Assembly: GCF_002803085.1 (NCBI RefSeq)
Contig: NZ_NNBJ01000012.1
Coordinates: 186,001 to 250,000, forward strand
Length of the DNA stretch: 64,000 nt
Origin: Streptomyces sp. CB01201
Lineage (GTDB): Bacteria > Actinomycetota > Actinomycetes > Streptomycetales > Streptomycetaceae
Reading direction: 5' to 3'
In this document: piece after piece, positions 1 to 7,449 of the stretch
Layout: each line of letters opens with the position of its first letter
Numbering within the stretch: the first letter of the stretch is position 1
Made by a program: the position numbers and the translations under genes
Notes under the pieces: generated by a model
Database searches by the model: none
What the model was told of the DNA's origin: nothing
The model's input: only the letters and a program-made list of their open reading frames with translations

Positions 1-154
1 TACGGACGTCCTCGGGCGGAAGGTAGTAGCGGACCGGAAGGCCGGTCTCGCGCAGCAGCAGCGGGCGCCGGCTCTCGGCCAGCACCTGCCCGTCGCGCAC
101 GACCCGCACGTGCTCGGTGCCCCGCTCCACGGTGATGCGATGTCCTGTCGTCAT
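1..154 (-). CDS. DUF427 domain protein, N-terminal part (runs off window start)
   Basis: The reverse strand encodes 51 codons from ATG at 154 to the window edge. The peptide begins MTTGHRITVERGTEHVRV and continues through a VRDG turn, LLLRETGLPVRYYLPPEDV, which is the typical N-terminal half of DUF427 proteins. These are small beta-barrel proteins of unknown biochemical role, common in actinobacteria. It is divergent from the LOG-family gene, with about 50 bp between starts. The rest of the gene lies outside the window. Confidence 0.75.
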   Translation of the reverse strand, partial: MTTGHRITVERGTEHVRVVRDGQVLAESRRPLLLRETGLPVRYYLPPEDVR

Positions 155-194
155 AAGAAGTGCAGCGCTTCGGGGCGCCCGCTTCTTCCCCTCG

Positions 195-200
195 TATCGT
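195..200 (+). promoter_or_regulatory. -10 hexamer TATCGT, leaderless promoter of LOG gene
   Basis: TATCGT ends 6 nt before the ATG at 207, so transcription should begin at or next to the start codon. No Shine-Dalgarno sequence lies between. This supports the ATG at 207 over the longer open frame starting at 117. Confidence 0.5.
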
Positions 201-206
201 TGCCCC

Positions 207-746
207 ATGAACATTTGCGTCTTCCTCTCCGCGGCCGACCTCGACGAGCGCTACACGCGCCCCGCCCGTGAATTCGCCGAGCTGCTCGGCAAGGGCGGCC
301 ACACCCTGGTGTGGGGCGGGTCCGAGAGCGGCCTCATGAAGGTCGTCGCCGACGGCGTGCAGCAGGCCGGCGGCCGGCTCGTCGGCGTCTCGGTCGACTT
401 CCTGGCCGCCAAGGCCCGCGAGAACGCCGACGAGATGGTCATCGCCAAGGACCTCGCCGAGCGCAAGGCGCTGCTGCTCGCCAAGTCGGACGCCGTTGTG
501 ATCATGGTGGGCGGGACCGGCACCCTGGACGAGGCCACCGAGATCCTGGAGCTGAAGAAGCACGGCAAGACCACCAAGCCGGTCGTCCTGCTCAACACCG
601 CGGGCTTCTACGACGGCCTCAAGGAGCAGTTCCGGCGCATGGAGGCGGAGGGCTTCCTGCCCGTCCCCCTGACCGAGCTGGTCTTCTTCGCCGAGGACGG
701 CGTCGCGGCCCTCGCCTACCTGGAAGAGTCCCTCGGTATCCAGTGA
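207..746 (+). CDS. TIGR00730/LOG family Rossmann-fold protein
   Basis: A 179-aa protein starting MNICVFLSAADLDERYTRPA. It carries the GGTGTLDEATEI motif near residues 101-112, the PGGxGTxxE-like signature of the LOG (cytokinin riboside 5'-monophosphate phosphoribohydrolase) family. Characterised members cleave nucleoside 5'-monophosphates to base plus ribose 5-phosphate in the cytoplasm. Here the leading Pro of the motif is replaced (MVGGTGT), which is a moderate deviation, while the Glu is kept. The start at 207 fits a leaderless promoter. Substrate is not deducible from sequence. Confidence 0.8.
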   Translation: MNICVFLSAADLDERYTRPAREFAELLGKGGHTLVWGGSESGLMKVVADGVQQAGGRLVGVSVDFLAAKARENADEMVIAKDLAERKALLLAKSDAVVIMVGGTGTLDEATEILELKKHGKTTKPVVLLNTAGFYDGLKEQFRRMEAEGFLPVPLTELVFFAEDGVAALAYLEESLGIQ

Positions 747-774
747 GCCCCCGGGCAGTGCGAGCATGGCGGGT

Positions 775-1464
775 ATGGCTACTCATCTGATCACCGGCGC
801 CGGTTCCGGCATCGGCGCGGCCGTCGCCCGCCGACTGCACGAGCGCGGCGACGAGCTCATCCTGCTCGCCCGCGACGCCGGACGCGCCAAGGAGTTCGCC
901 GCCCGCTACCCGGGCGCGCGCACCCTCGTCGGCGACCTCGCGGACCCCGACCGCCTCTCCTGGGCCTTCGACAAGCAGCCGATGCCCGAGCAACTCGACT
1001 CGCTGCTGCACATCGCGGGCATCGTCGACCTCGGCCCGGTCGGCGAACTGCGCCCCAAGACCTGGCACCAGCAGCTCAACGTCAATCTGATCGCCCCCGC
1101 CGAGATCACCCGCCACCTGCTGCCCCAACTGCGCGCCTCGCGCGGCCACGTGGTCTTCGTGAACTCCGGCGCGGGCCTTGCCGCGCACGCCGAGTGGGGT
1201 GCGTACGCGGCCTCCAAGCACGGCCTCAAGGCGCTCGCCGACTCGCTGCGCCACGAGGAGCACGCCAACGGCGTCCGGGTCACCTCGGTCTACCCCGGCC
1301 GCACCGCGAGCCCCATGCAGGCCAAGGTGCACTCGCAGGAGGGCAAGGAGTACGACCCCGCGAAGTTCATCGACCCCGAGTCGGTGGCCACCACCATCGT
1401 CATGGCCATCGACCTGCCGGCCGACGCCGAGGTCAACGACCTCACCGTGCGCCCCGGCAAGTAG
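775..1464 (+). CDS. SDR family NAD(P)-dependent oxidoreductase
   Basis: A classical short-chain dehydrogenase of about 229 aa. The cofactor motif GAGSGIGAAVARRL lies at the N terminus, FVNSGAG supplies the catalytic Ser region, and AYAASKHGLKAL holds the YxxxK pair. The C-terminal part (YPGRTASPMQ) is the usual substrate-lid region. It follows the LOG gene on the same strand after 28 bp and may be co-transcribed. An in-frame ATG at 766 would add MAG; 775 is chosen because MATHLITGAG places the Rossmann strand right after the start. Substrate unknown. Confidence 0.85.
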   Translation: MATHLITGAGSGIGAAVARRLHERGDELILLARDAGRAKEFAARYPGARTLVGDLADPDRLSWAFDKQPMPEQLDSLLHIAGIVDLGPVGELRPKTWHQQLNVNLIAPAEITRHLLPQLRASRGHVVFVNSGAGLAAHAEWGAYAASKHGLKALADSLRHEEHANGVRVTSVYPGRTASPMQAKVHSQEGKEYDPAKFIDPESVATTIVMAIDLPADAEVNDLTVRPGK

Positions 1465-1492
1465 CCGGGACCGGGCCGTGCGCCCGGTTGCG

Positions 1493-1498
1493 TAGGCT
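1493..1498 (+). promoter_or_regulatory. -10 hexamer TAGGCT, leaderless promoter of MetE-like gene
   Basis: TAGGCT ends 6 nt before the GTG start at 1505. The spacing matches other probable leaderless genes in this window and decides the GTG start. Confidence 0.5.
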
Positions 1499-1504
1499 TC
1501 CGGG

Positions 1505-2530
1505 GTGAGCGAACAGAGCAAATTTCCCTGGGGGCCCGCCACCGGCGTCGGCTCGATGCCGGGCGGCGACGCGCGGGAGACCGCCAAGACCGTCACCGGC
1601 TCGCTGATCGGGGCCGAAGGGGCGAGCGGTGACTTCCCGTACCTCGCGGAACTGCCCGCGCGCGGGCCCGGCTCCGACATGATCGGGCGGACCATCGGGC
1701 TCCTCGTCGAGATGTACGGGCACGTCGAGCCCAGCGGCTGGCGGGTCGGGGACCGGCCCGGCCGGGACACCCGGCGGGCCAGGTCCTGGCTCGGCGAGGA
1801 CCTCGACGCCCTGGAGGAGTTCACCCAGGAGTACACCGGCCCGCTCAAGGTGCAGGCCGTCGGCCCGTGGACGCTGGCCGCGGCCCTGGAGCTCAGGAAC
1901 GGCGAGCTCTCGCTCGGCGACCCCGGCGCCTGCCGCGACCTCGCGGGGTCGCTCGCCGAAGGCCTGCGCGACCACCTCGCCGACGTACGCCGCCGCGTCC
2001 CCGGAGCCCGGCTGGTGCTCCAGCTCGACGAGCCCTCGCTCACCTCCGTACTGCGCGGACAGATCCGTACCGCCAGCGGATACCGCACCCACCGGGCCGT
2101 CGACCGGCAGCTCGTGGAGGGCGCGCTGCGCGAGGTCATGGCCGTGCACGACGGCCCCGTCGTGGTCCACTCCTGCGCCCCCGACGTCCCGTTCGCGCTG
2201 CTGCGGCGGGCCGGAGCCGCAGGAGTGTCGTTCGATTTCTCGCTGCTCACCGAGCGTGACGACGAGCAGATCGGTGAGGCCGCCGAGAGCGGTGTGAAGC
2301 TCTTCGCCGGAGTGGTGCCCGCCACCGACGGCCCATTGTCAGACCCTGCCGGTAGCGTCATGGGTGTCAGGACGCTGTGGCGCAGGCTGGGGCTGAATCC
2401 GGGGACTCTGGGCGAGTCCGTGGTGATCACTCCCACGTGCGGCATGGCGGGCGCGTCCCCGGCCCACGCGCGGGCCGCGCTCGCCCACTGCGTCCGGGCG
2501 GCGAGATCGCTCGCGGACAACCCTGAGTGA
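1505..2530 (+). CDS. MetE C-terminal-like (cobalamin-independent methionine synthase family) protein
   Basis: A 341-aa protein equivalent in size to a single catalytic barrel of MetE rather than the two-barrel enzyme. It opens with ATGVGSMPGGD and keeps the zinc-ligand pattern of the family: HSC at residues 222-224 and a cysteine in TPTCGMAG at residue 312, plus LQLDEPSL. It may transfer a methyl group to a thiol, perhaps homocysteine, but the folate-binding N-terminal barrel is absent, so the donor is unclear. It lies 25 bp upstream of ligA on the same strand, so the two probably share a transcript. Confidence 0.75.
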   Translation: MSEQSKFPWGPATGVGSMPGGDARETAKTVTGSLIGAEGASGDFPYLAELPARGPGSDMIGRTIGLLVEMYGHVEPSGWRVGDRPGRDTRRARSWLGEDLDALEEFTQEYTGPLKVQAVGPWTLAAALELRNGELSLGDPGACRDLAGSLAEGLRDHLADVRRRVPGARLVLQLDEPSLTSVLRGQIRTASGYRTHRAVDRQLVEGALREVMAVHDGPVVVHSCAPDVPFALLRRAGAAGVSFDFSLLTERDDEQIGEAAESGVKLFAGVVPATDGPLSDPAGSVMGVRTLWRRLGLNPGTLGESVVITPTCGMAGASPAHARAALAHCVRAARSLADNPE

Positions 2531-2555
2531 CGGGGTCAACGGGAAACGGGAGGAC

Positions 2556-4757
2556 ATGACGGTGGCTGGCGAACAGAACGCGGCGGTGCCCGCGGAGGCA
2601 CGGGAGCAGCACGCGCTCCTCGCCGAGCAGATCGAGGAGCACCGCTTCCGGTACTACGTACGGGACCAACCGGTCATCAGCGACGGAGACTTCGACAAGT
2701 TGCTCCGCTCCCTGGAAGCCCTGGAGGACGAGCACCCCGAGCTGCGCACGCCCGACTCGCCGACCCAGAAGGTCGCGGGCGCCTACGAGACGGACTTCGC
2801 CTCGGTCGAGCACCGCGAGCGGATGCTGTCCCTGGACAACGCCTTCGACGACGAGGAACTGGCCGCCTGGGCCGAGCGCATCGCCAAGGACGTCGGCACC
2901 GGCGCCTACCACTACCTGTGCGAGCTGAAGGTCGACGGCCTCGCCGTGAACCTGACGTACGAGCACGGCAGGCTGACCCGCGCCGCCACCCGCGGCGACG
3001 GCCGCACCGGCGAGGACATCACGCCCAACGTGCGCACCATCGCCGACATCCCCACCCGCCTCAAGGGCGACCGCATCCCCGCCCTCGTCGAGATCCGGGG
3101 CGAGGTCTACTTCCCGATGGAGGCCTTCGAGGGCCTCAACGCGCGCCTGGTCGAAGCGGGCGACAAGCCGTTCGCCAACCCCCGCAACGCGGCCGCCGGT
3201 TCACTGCGCCAGAAGGATCCGAAGGTCACCGCGACCCGGCCGCTGCACATGGTGGTGCACGGCATCGGCGCCCGCGAGGGCTTCGACATCGACCGCCTCT
3301 CCCAGGCCTACGAGCTGCTGCGCGAATGGGGCCTGCCCACCGCTCAGCACAACAAGGTCGTCAACTCCCTCGAAGAAGTGCGGCAGTTCATCGCCTACAT
3401 GGGCGAGAACCGGCACTCGGTGGTGGAGCACGAGATCGACGGTGTCGTCGTCAAGCTCGACGAGATCCCCCTCCAGGGCCGCCTCGGCTCCACCGCGCGC
3501 GCCCCGCGCTGGGCCATCGCCTGGAAGTACGCGCCCGAAGAGGTCAACACCAGACTCATCAACATCCGCGTGGGCGTGGGCCGTACGGGCCGTGTCACGC
3601 CCTACGCACAGGTCGAGCCCGTCACCGTGGCAGGCTCCGAGGTCGAGTTCGCCACCCTCCACAACCAGGACGTGGTCAAGGCCAAGGGCGTCCTCATCGG
3701 CGACACCGTGGTGCTGCGCAAGGCCGGGGACGTCATCCCGGAGATCCTCGGCCCCGTCGCCGACCTGCGCGACGGCAGCGAATACCCCTTCGAGATGCCC
3801 GCCGAGTGCCCGGAGTGCGGCACCGCGCTGCGTCCGATGAAGGAGGGCGACATCGACCTCCGCTGCCCCAACGCGCAGTCCTGCCCCGCCCAATTGAGGG
3901 AGCGGCTCTTCTACCTGGCGGGCCGCAAGAGCCTCGACATCGAGAACTTCGGATACGTCGCCGCCGCCGCCCTCACCAAACCGCTGGAGCCGGCCGAGCC
4001 GCCCCTGCTCGACGAGGGCGGACTTTTCGACCTCACGATGGATCAGCTCCTGCCCATCAGGGCGTACGTGCTCGATCAGGACAGCGGACTGCCCAAGCGG
4101 GACCCGAAGACCGGCGAGGAGAAGACCGCACTCGTCTTCGCCAACATGAACGGCGAGCCGCGCAAGAACGCCGTCTCGATGCTGGAGAACATCGCGGCCG
4201 CCAAGGAGCGCCCGCTGGCCCGCATCCTCACCGGGCTCTCCATCCGGCACGTCGGACCGGTCGCCGCCGAGGCGCTGGCCCGCGAATTCCGCTCCGTCGA
4301 GCGCATCGAGCAGGCGACCGAGGAGGAACTCGCCGCGGTCGAGGGCGTGGGCGGCATCATCGCGGCCTCCCTCAAGCAGTGGTTCGCCGAGGAGTGGCAC
4401 CAGGAGATCCTGCGCAAGTGGAAGGCCGCGGGCGTCCGCATGGAGGACGAGAGCACCGGCGAGGACGAGGGGCCGCGCCCGCTGGAGGGCCTCACCGTCG
4501 TCGTGACCGGAACGCTTGAGCGGCACACCAGAGATGGCGCGAAAGAGGCGTTGCAGAGCCGTGGAGCGAAGGTAACCGGTTCCGTTTCGAAGAAGACGTC
4601 GTTCGTCGTTGTCGGCGACAGCCCCGGTTCCAAATACGACAAGGCGATGCAGCTGAAGGTTCCGGTTCTGGACGAGGACGGCTTCGCCGTTCTGCTGGAA
4701 CAAGGGCCCGACGCGGCGAGGGAAGCCGCGATGCCCACCGCCCCGGAGGGGGAATGA
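2556..4757 (+). CDS. ligA: NAD-dependent DNA ligase LigA
   Basis: A 733-aa protein of normal length for bacterial LigA, which seals nicks in replication and repair using NAD+. The order is adenylation domain with the KVDG motif (adenylated Lys at residue 125), OB fold, a four-Cys zinc finger starting CPECG near residue 418, helix-hairpin-helix repeats (GLSIRHVGPVAAEALA), and a C-terminal BRCT domain (GLTVVVTGTLERHTRD). A linker around residues 500-530 carries an extra charged segment (PKRDPKTGEEK). GGGAGG lies about 8 nt before the ATG. It is the essential replicative ligase expected once per genome. Confidence 0.98.
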   Translation: MTVAGEQNAAVPAEAREQHALLAEQIEEHRFRYYVRDQPVISDGDFDKLLRSLEALEDEHPELRTPDSPTQKVAGAYETDFASVEHRERMLSLDNAFDDEELAAWAERIAKDVGTGAYHYLCELKVDGLAVNLTYEHGRLTRAATRGDGRTGEDITPNVRTIADIPTRLKGDRIPALVEIRGEVYFPMEAFEGLNARLVEAGDKPFANPRNAAAGSLRQKDPKVTATRPLHMVVHGIGAREGFDIDRLSQAYELLREWGLPTAQHNKVVNSLEEVRQFIAYMGENRHSVVEHEIDGVVVKLDEIPLQGRLGSTARAPRWAIAWKYAPEEVNTRLINIRVGVGRTGRVTPYAQVEPVTVAGSEVEFATLHNQDVVKAKGVLIGDTVVLRKAGDVIPEILGPVADLRDGSEYPFEMPAECPECGTALRPMKEGDIDLRCPNAQSCPAQLRERLFYLAGRKSLDIENFGYVAAAALTKPLEPAEPPLLDEGGLFDLTMDQLLPIRAYVLDQDSGLPKRDPKTGEEKTALVFANMNGEPRKNAVSMLENIAAAKERPLARILTGLSIRHVGPVAAEALAREFRSVERIEQATEEELAAVEGVGGIIAASLKQWFAEEWHQEILRKWKAAGVRMEDESTGEDEGPRPLEGLTVVVTGTLERHTRDGAKEALQSRGAKVTGSVSKKTSFVVVGDSPGSKYDKAMQLKVPVLDEDGFAVLLEQGPDAAREAAMPTAPEGE

Positions 4758-4895
4758 GAGTCAAAGAAGGGTAGTAACAGGGGGCCTGGAGGCTGCGCGG
4801 AGTCACCCGTTCGGCGCATAGCAGACCGATGCGGGTGGCTGGGTCGCATTCGGGCAAGAGCTGTAGACCGCTGCCCGACAGAGCCTTCCGCGGCC

Positions 4896-4901
4896 TACTG
4901 T
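4896..4901 (+). promoter_or_regulatory. Candidate -10 TACTGT upstream of the GGDEF-EAL gene
   Basis: The 275-bp gap between ligA and the ATG at 5033 contains TACTGT, which would give a leader of about 125 nt. No clear -35 is visible, and no convincing BldD-type palindrome was found here, unlike the second GGDEF-EAL gene at 26.3 kb. Confidence 0.3.
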
Positions 4902-5032
4902 TGAGATGTGCGCCGGTCGTGCACGGCTGATGGCCCCTGCTCGTGAAGCGTTTGGGGAGCAACACCAGTCGTGGTGGCATGACATCGGGGCCATCGCGTG
5001 CACGGGCACCGCCGGCTGTGAGAGGGACGGGA

Positions 5033-7150
5033 ATGAAACCGACCGAGAGCACCGCCCCGGCCGTGAGGCTGCGCGGGTTCACGGGCCTTTCGTCCGGGTT
5101 GACGGCCGTGGTCACCGGTCTGGCGGGCGTGGTCCTCGCCACCGGCTGCTACCGCGCCGTCCAAGCAGGCGACGCCCTGTTTCCGGGCGGGACCACGGGC
5201 TGGTCGCTGGCCGTCCTCAGCGGCATCATCGTCGGCCACCTCGTCGCGCTCGGCCGGGAGCGCTGGTGGGGCGGCACCGGCTCCGGCGCCGCCCTCACCA
5301 TCGCGGTCCTGCTCCTGTACGGCTGGCTGCCGGCCGCGCTGGTCAGCCTGGCCGTGGTGGTCCTGGTCGGAGCCGCGCGGCGGAACCGCTGGCGCCAGGG
5401 CGTGCTGCACGGCGCCGTGGACGTCCTCGGGATAGGGGCCGCGGGCCTGGTGCTTGCCGCGCTCGACATCGTCCCGAGCGTCGCCCAGCCGTGGTGGCCC
5501 ACCCAGTGGAGCCTCGCCACCGTCCCTGAGATCGTGCTCGCGGCGGGCACGTACCTGCTGATCACCCGGACGCTGCTCTGGTACGCCCTCGCCCCGCGCA
5601 ACGGCCTGCCCACGGTCGCCCGTACGGCTCTGCTGCGACAGGGCCTGGTGGCGGTCGCGCTGCTCGGCATCGCACCGCTGATCTGCGTCGTCGCCATGGC
5701 GGTGCCCGTGCTGCTCCCGCTGTTCGCGGTGCCGCTCGTCGCCCTCGACTCGACGCTCTGGATCGCCCGGGCCCGCGCCGAGGAGCAGCTGCGCGACCCG
5801 TTGACCGGGCTCCCCAACCGCCAGTGGCTCCTGGAGCGGACCTGGTCGGCCCTGGAGGAGGCGGAGAACGCCGGCTCCCGTACCGCCCTCGTCCTGATCG
5901 ACCTCGATCGCTTCCGGTCGGTGAACGACACCCTCGGGCACCTCGCCGGAGACCGCCTGCTCCTCCAGATAGCCGAACGCCTCAGGACCGCTCTGCCGCG
6001 TGGCGCCGAGGTGGCCCGGCTCGGCGGGGACGAGTTCGCCGTGCTGCTTCCGGTCTGCGAATCCGCGACCAGCGCCATGCGCACCGCCCGCGGTCTGGTC
6101 GCCGAGCTGTCCTCACCGCTCGACCTGGACGGGCTGACCCTGGTCCTGGAGGCCAGTGCGGGCGTGGCGCTCTTCCCGGACCACGCGCTGGACGCCGAAG
6201 GGCTGCTGCGGCGGGCCGACGTCGCGATGTACCAGGCGAAGCGGGACCGTACGGGCGTGGAGGTGTACGAGTCCAAACGGGACTCCAACACCCCTGACCG
6301 GCTTGGCCTGTTGGGCGATCTTCGGCGGGCGCTGGACGCCGGGGACGTGGAGCTGCACTACCAGCCGAAGGTTCAGTTCGACGGGCAGGTGGCGGGGCTT
6401 GAGGCGCTGGTGCGCTGGGTGCACCCCGAGCGCGGGCGGGTGGCGCCGGACGAGTTCATCGCCATCGCCGAGTCCAGCGGGCTCATGCCGCACCTCACGG
6501 AGTACGTCCTGGACACCGCGCTCGCGCAGGTGGCCCGGTGGCGTGCGCAGGGCCTCAACGTCCCGGTCGCCGTCAATGTGTCGCCGCGCGACGTCCACAC
6601 GCCCGGCTTCGCCGGGTCCGTCGCGGCCCGGCTCGCCCGGCACGGGGTGCCGGCCGGCGCGCTGCAACTGGAGATAACGGAACACGTCCTCCTGGAGGAC
6701 CCGCAACGGGCCGCCGATACCTTGGCCGGGCTGACCGGGCACGGCGTCAAGATGTCCCTCGACGACTTCGGTACGGGGTACTCCTCGCTGGTGCACCTGC
6801 GGCGGCTGCCGGTCAGCGAGCTGAAGATCGACCGGTCGTTCGTGGCGCGGCTCGCCATCGACAACGAGGACGCGGAGATCGTTCGCTGCACCGTCGATCT
6901 CGCCCATTCGCTGGGCCTGTTGGTGGTCGCGGAGGGCGTCGAGGACGACGAGACGTGGGAGCGGTTGCGGGACCTGGGGTGCGATGCGGTTCAGGGGTGG
7001 CTGGTGGCTGCGGCGATGCCGCCGGCCGAGGCGACGGCTTGGCTGCTTGCGCGGGGGGACTCCGGGTGGCATCGGCCTGCCGAGATCGCGGCGGAGGCTG
7101 CGCGGGCCGCGGCGGAGGCGTCCCGGGCCTCGGGCCAGCCCGTTCAGTGA
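5033..7150 (+). CDS. rmdB: Membrane GGDEF-EAL cyclic-di-GMP enzyme, probable RmdB
   Basis: A 705-aa protein. The N-terminal ~240 residues are hydrophobic with several membrane spans, followed by a GGDEF domain (DPLTGLPNRQ; RLGGDEF at about 329-335) and an EAL domain (EAL at 457-459, LDDFGTGYSSL, VAEGVED). Both catalytic signatures are intact, so it could both make and break c-di-GMP. In Streptomyces a membrane GGDEF-EAL gene next to ligA is RmdB, known mainly as a phosphodiesterase affecting development; I infer orthology from architecture and position. ATG 5033 is chosen because it follows GAGGGACGGGA; the frame opens upstream at 4943 without a ribosome site. Confidence 0.85.
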   Translation: MKPTESTAPAVRLRGFTGLSSGLTAVVTGLAGVVLATGCYRAVQAGDALFPGGTTGWSLAVLSGIIVGHLVALGRERWWGGTGSGAALTIAVLLLYGWLPAALVSLAVVVLVGAARRNRWRQGVLHGAVDVLGIGAAGLVLAALDIVPSVAQPWWPTQWSLATVPEIVLAAGTYLLITRTLLWYALAPRNGLPTVARTALLRQGLVAVALLGIAPLICVVAMAVPVLLPLFAVPLVALDSTLWIARARAEEQLRDPLTGLPNRQWLLERTWSALEEAENAGSRTALVLIDLDRFRSVNDTLGHLAGDRLLLQIAERLRTALPRGAEVARLGGDEFAVLLPVCESATSAMRTARGLVAELSSPLDLDGLTLVLEASAGVALFPDHALDAEGLLRRADVAMYQAKRDRTGVEVYESKRDSNTPDRLGLLGDLRRALDAGDVELHYQPKVQFDGQVAGLEALVRWVHPERGRVAPDEFIAIAESSGLMPHLTEYVLDTALAQVARWRAQGLNVPVAVNVSPRDVHTPGFAGSVAARLARHGVPAGALQLEITEHVLLEDPQRAADTLAGLTGHGVKMSLDDFGTGYSSLVHLRRLPVSELKIDRSFVARLAIDNEDAEIVRCTVDLAHSLGLLVVAEGVEDDETWERLRDLGCDAVQGWLVAAAMPPAEATAWLLARGDSGWHRPAEIAAEAARAAAEASRASGQPVQ

Positions 7151-7156
7151 CCCCGC

Positions 7157-7173
7157 CCGGGGCTCCGCCCCGG
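7157..7173 (+). terminator. Hairpin after rmdB
   Basis: CCGGGGC-TCC-GCCCCGG forms a 7-bp stem with a 3-nt loop just after the stop codon. There is no T tract, so termination is inferred only. The same hairpin heads the dispersed 51-bp repeat. Confidence 0.4.
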
Positions 7174-7209
7174 ACCCCGTTCGCGCCTTGAGGGCGCTCG
7201 TCCTCAAAC
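7159..7209. repeat. Dispersed 51-bp repeat, copy 1
   Basis: Starts GGGGCTCCGCCCCGGACCCC and ends CGTCCTCAAAC. It matches 14914-14964 with two G/A differences. It contains a hairpin (GGGGC-TCC-GCCCC) and a second inverted repeat (GCGCCTTGAGGGCGC). Confidence 0.8.
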
Positions 7210-7300
7210 TCCCCCAAGGCCGTAAGGGCCAGGGGGGACCCCCATGACAGGCTGAGGATGCTTGTGCTGGCCGGCACCGAGCCATTCAGGGTCACCTACG

Positions 7301-7320
7301 GGGGCGCGGGGAACTGCGCG
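7301..7320. repeat. GGGGCGCGGGGAACTGCGCG element, copy 1
   Basis: This 20-mer recurs at 7357 and 15271 and, slightly diverged, at 41980. The ends can pair (CGCG/CGCG). Confidence 0.75.
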
Positions 7321-7356
7321 AGAAGCGGCCACGGTCCACACACGGAAACGGGCTTA

Positions 7357-7380
7357 GGGGCGCGGGGAACTGCGCGACCA
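7357..7380. repeat. GGGGCGCGGGGAACTGCGCG element, copy 2
   Basis: Second copy, 36 bp after the first, extended by ACCA and followed by a CACGGTCCGC-like tail also seen after the copy at 15271. Confidence 0.75.
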
Positions 7381-7449
7381 GCCACACACGGTCCGCAGTC
7401 GCCCCCGCCGCCCCCGGGCCTGCGCACCGACCCCGCGCCCGGGTGCGCC

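Larger units (their letters stand above)
7151..7449. other. Gene-free gap between convergent genes, holds dispersed repeats
   Basis: The 299 bp between the rmdB stop and the phospholipase C stop have no credible gene. They contain one copy of a 51-bp element (7159-7209) shared with 14914-14964, two copies of the GGGGCGCGGGGAACTGCGCG element, and a short hairpin at 7157-7173 that may end rmdB transcription. Confidence 0.7.

Noticed and set aside
619..2520. 633-codon open frame on the minus strand
   Set aside because: It lies antisense to the SDR and MetE-like genes, has no ribosome site and a low-complexity Ser/Arg/Pro composition; a shadow of high-GC coding sequence.
4757..5032. c-di-GMP riboswitch before the GGDEF-EAL gene
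   Set aside because: No conserved GEMM-type stems or tetraloop-receptor were recognised.
4906..5529. 207-codon plus-strand ORF overlapping the GGDEF-EAL start
   Set aside because: Arg-rich shadow frame overlapping the true N terminus, with no family similarity.
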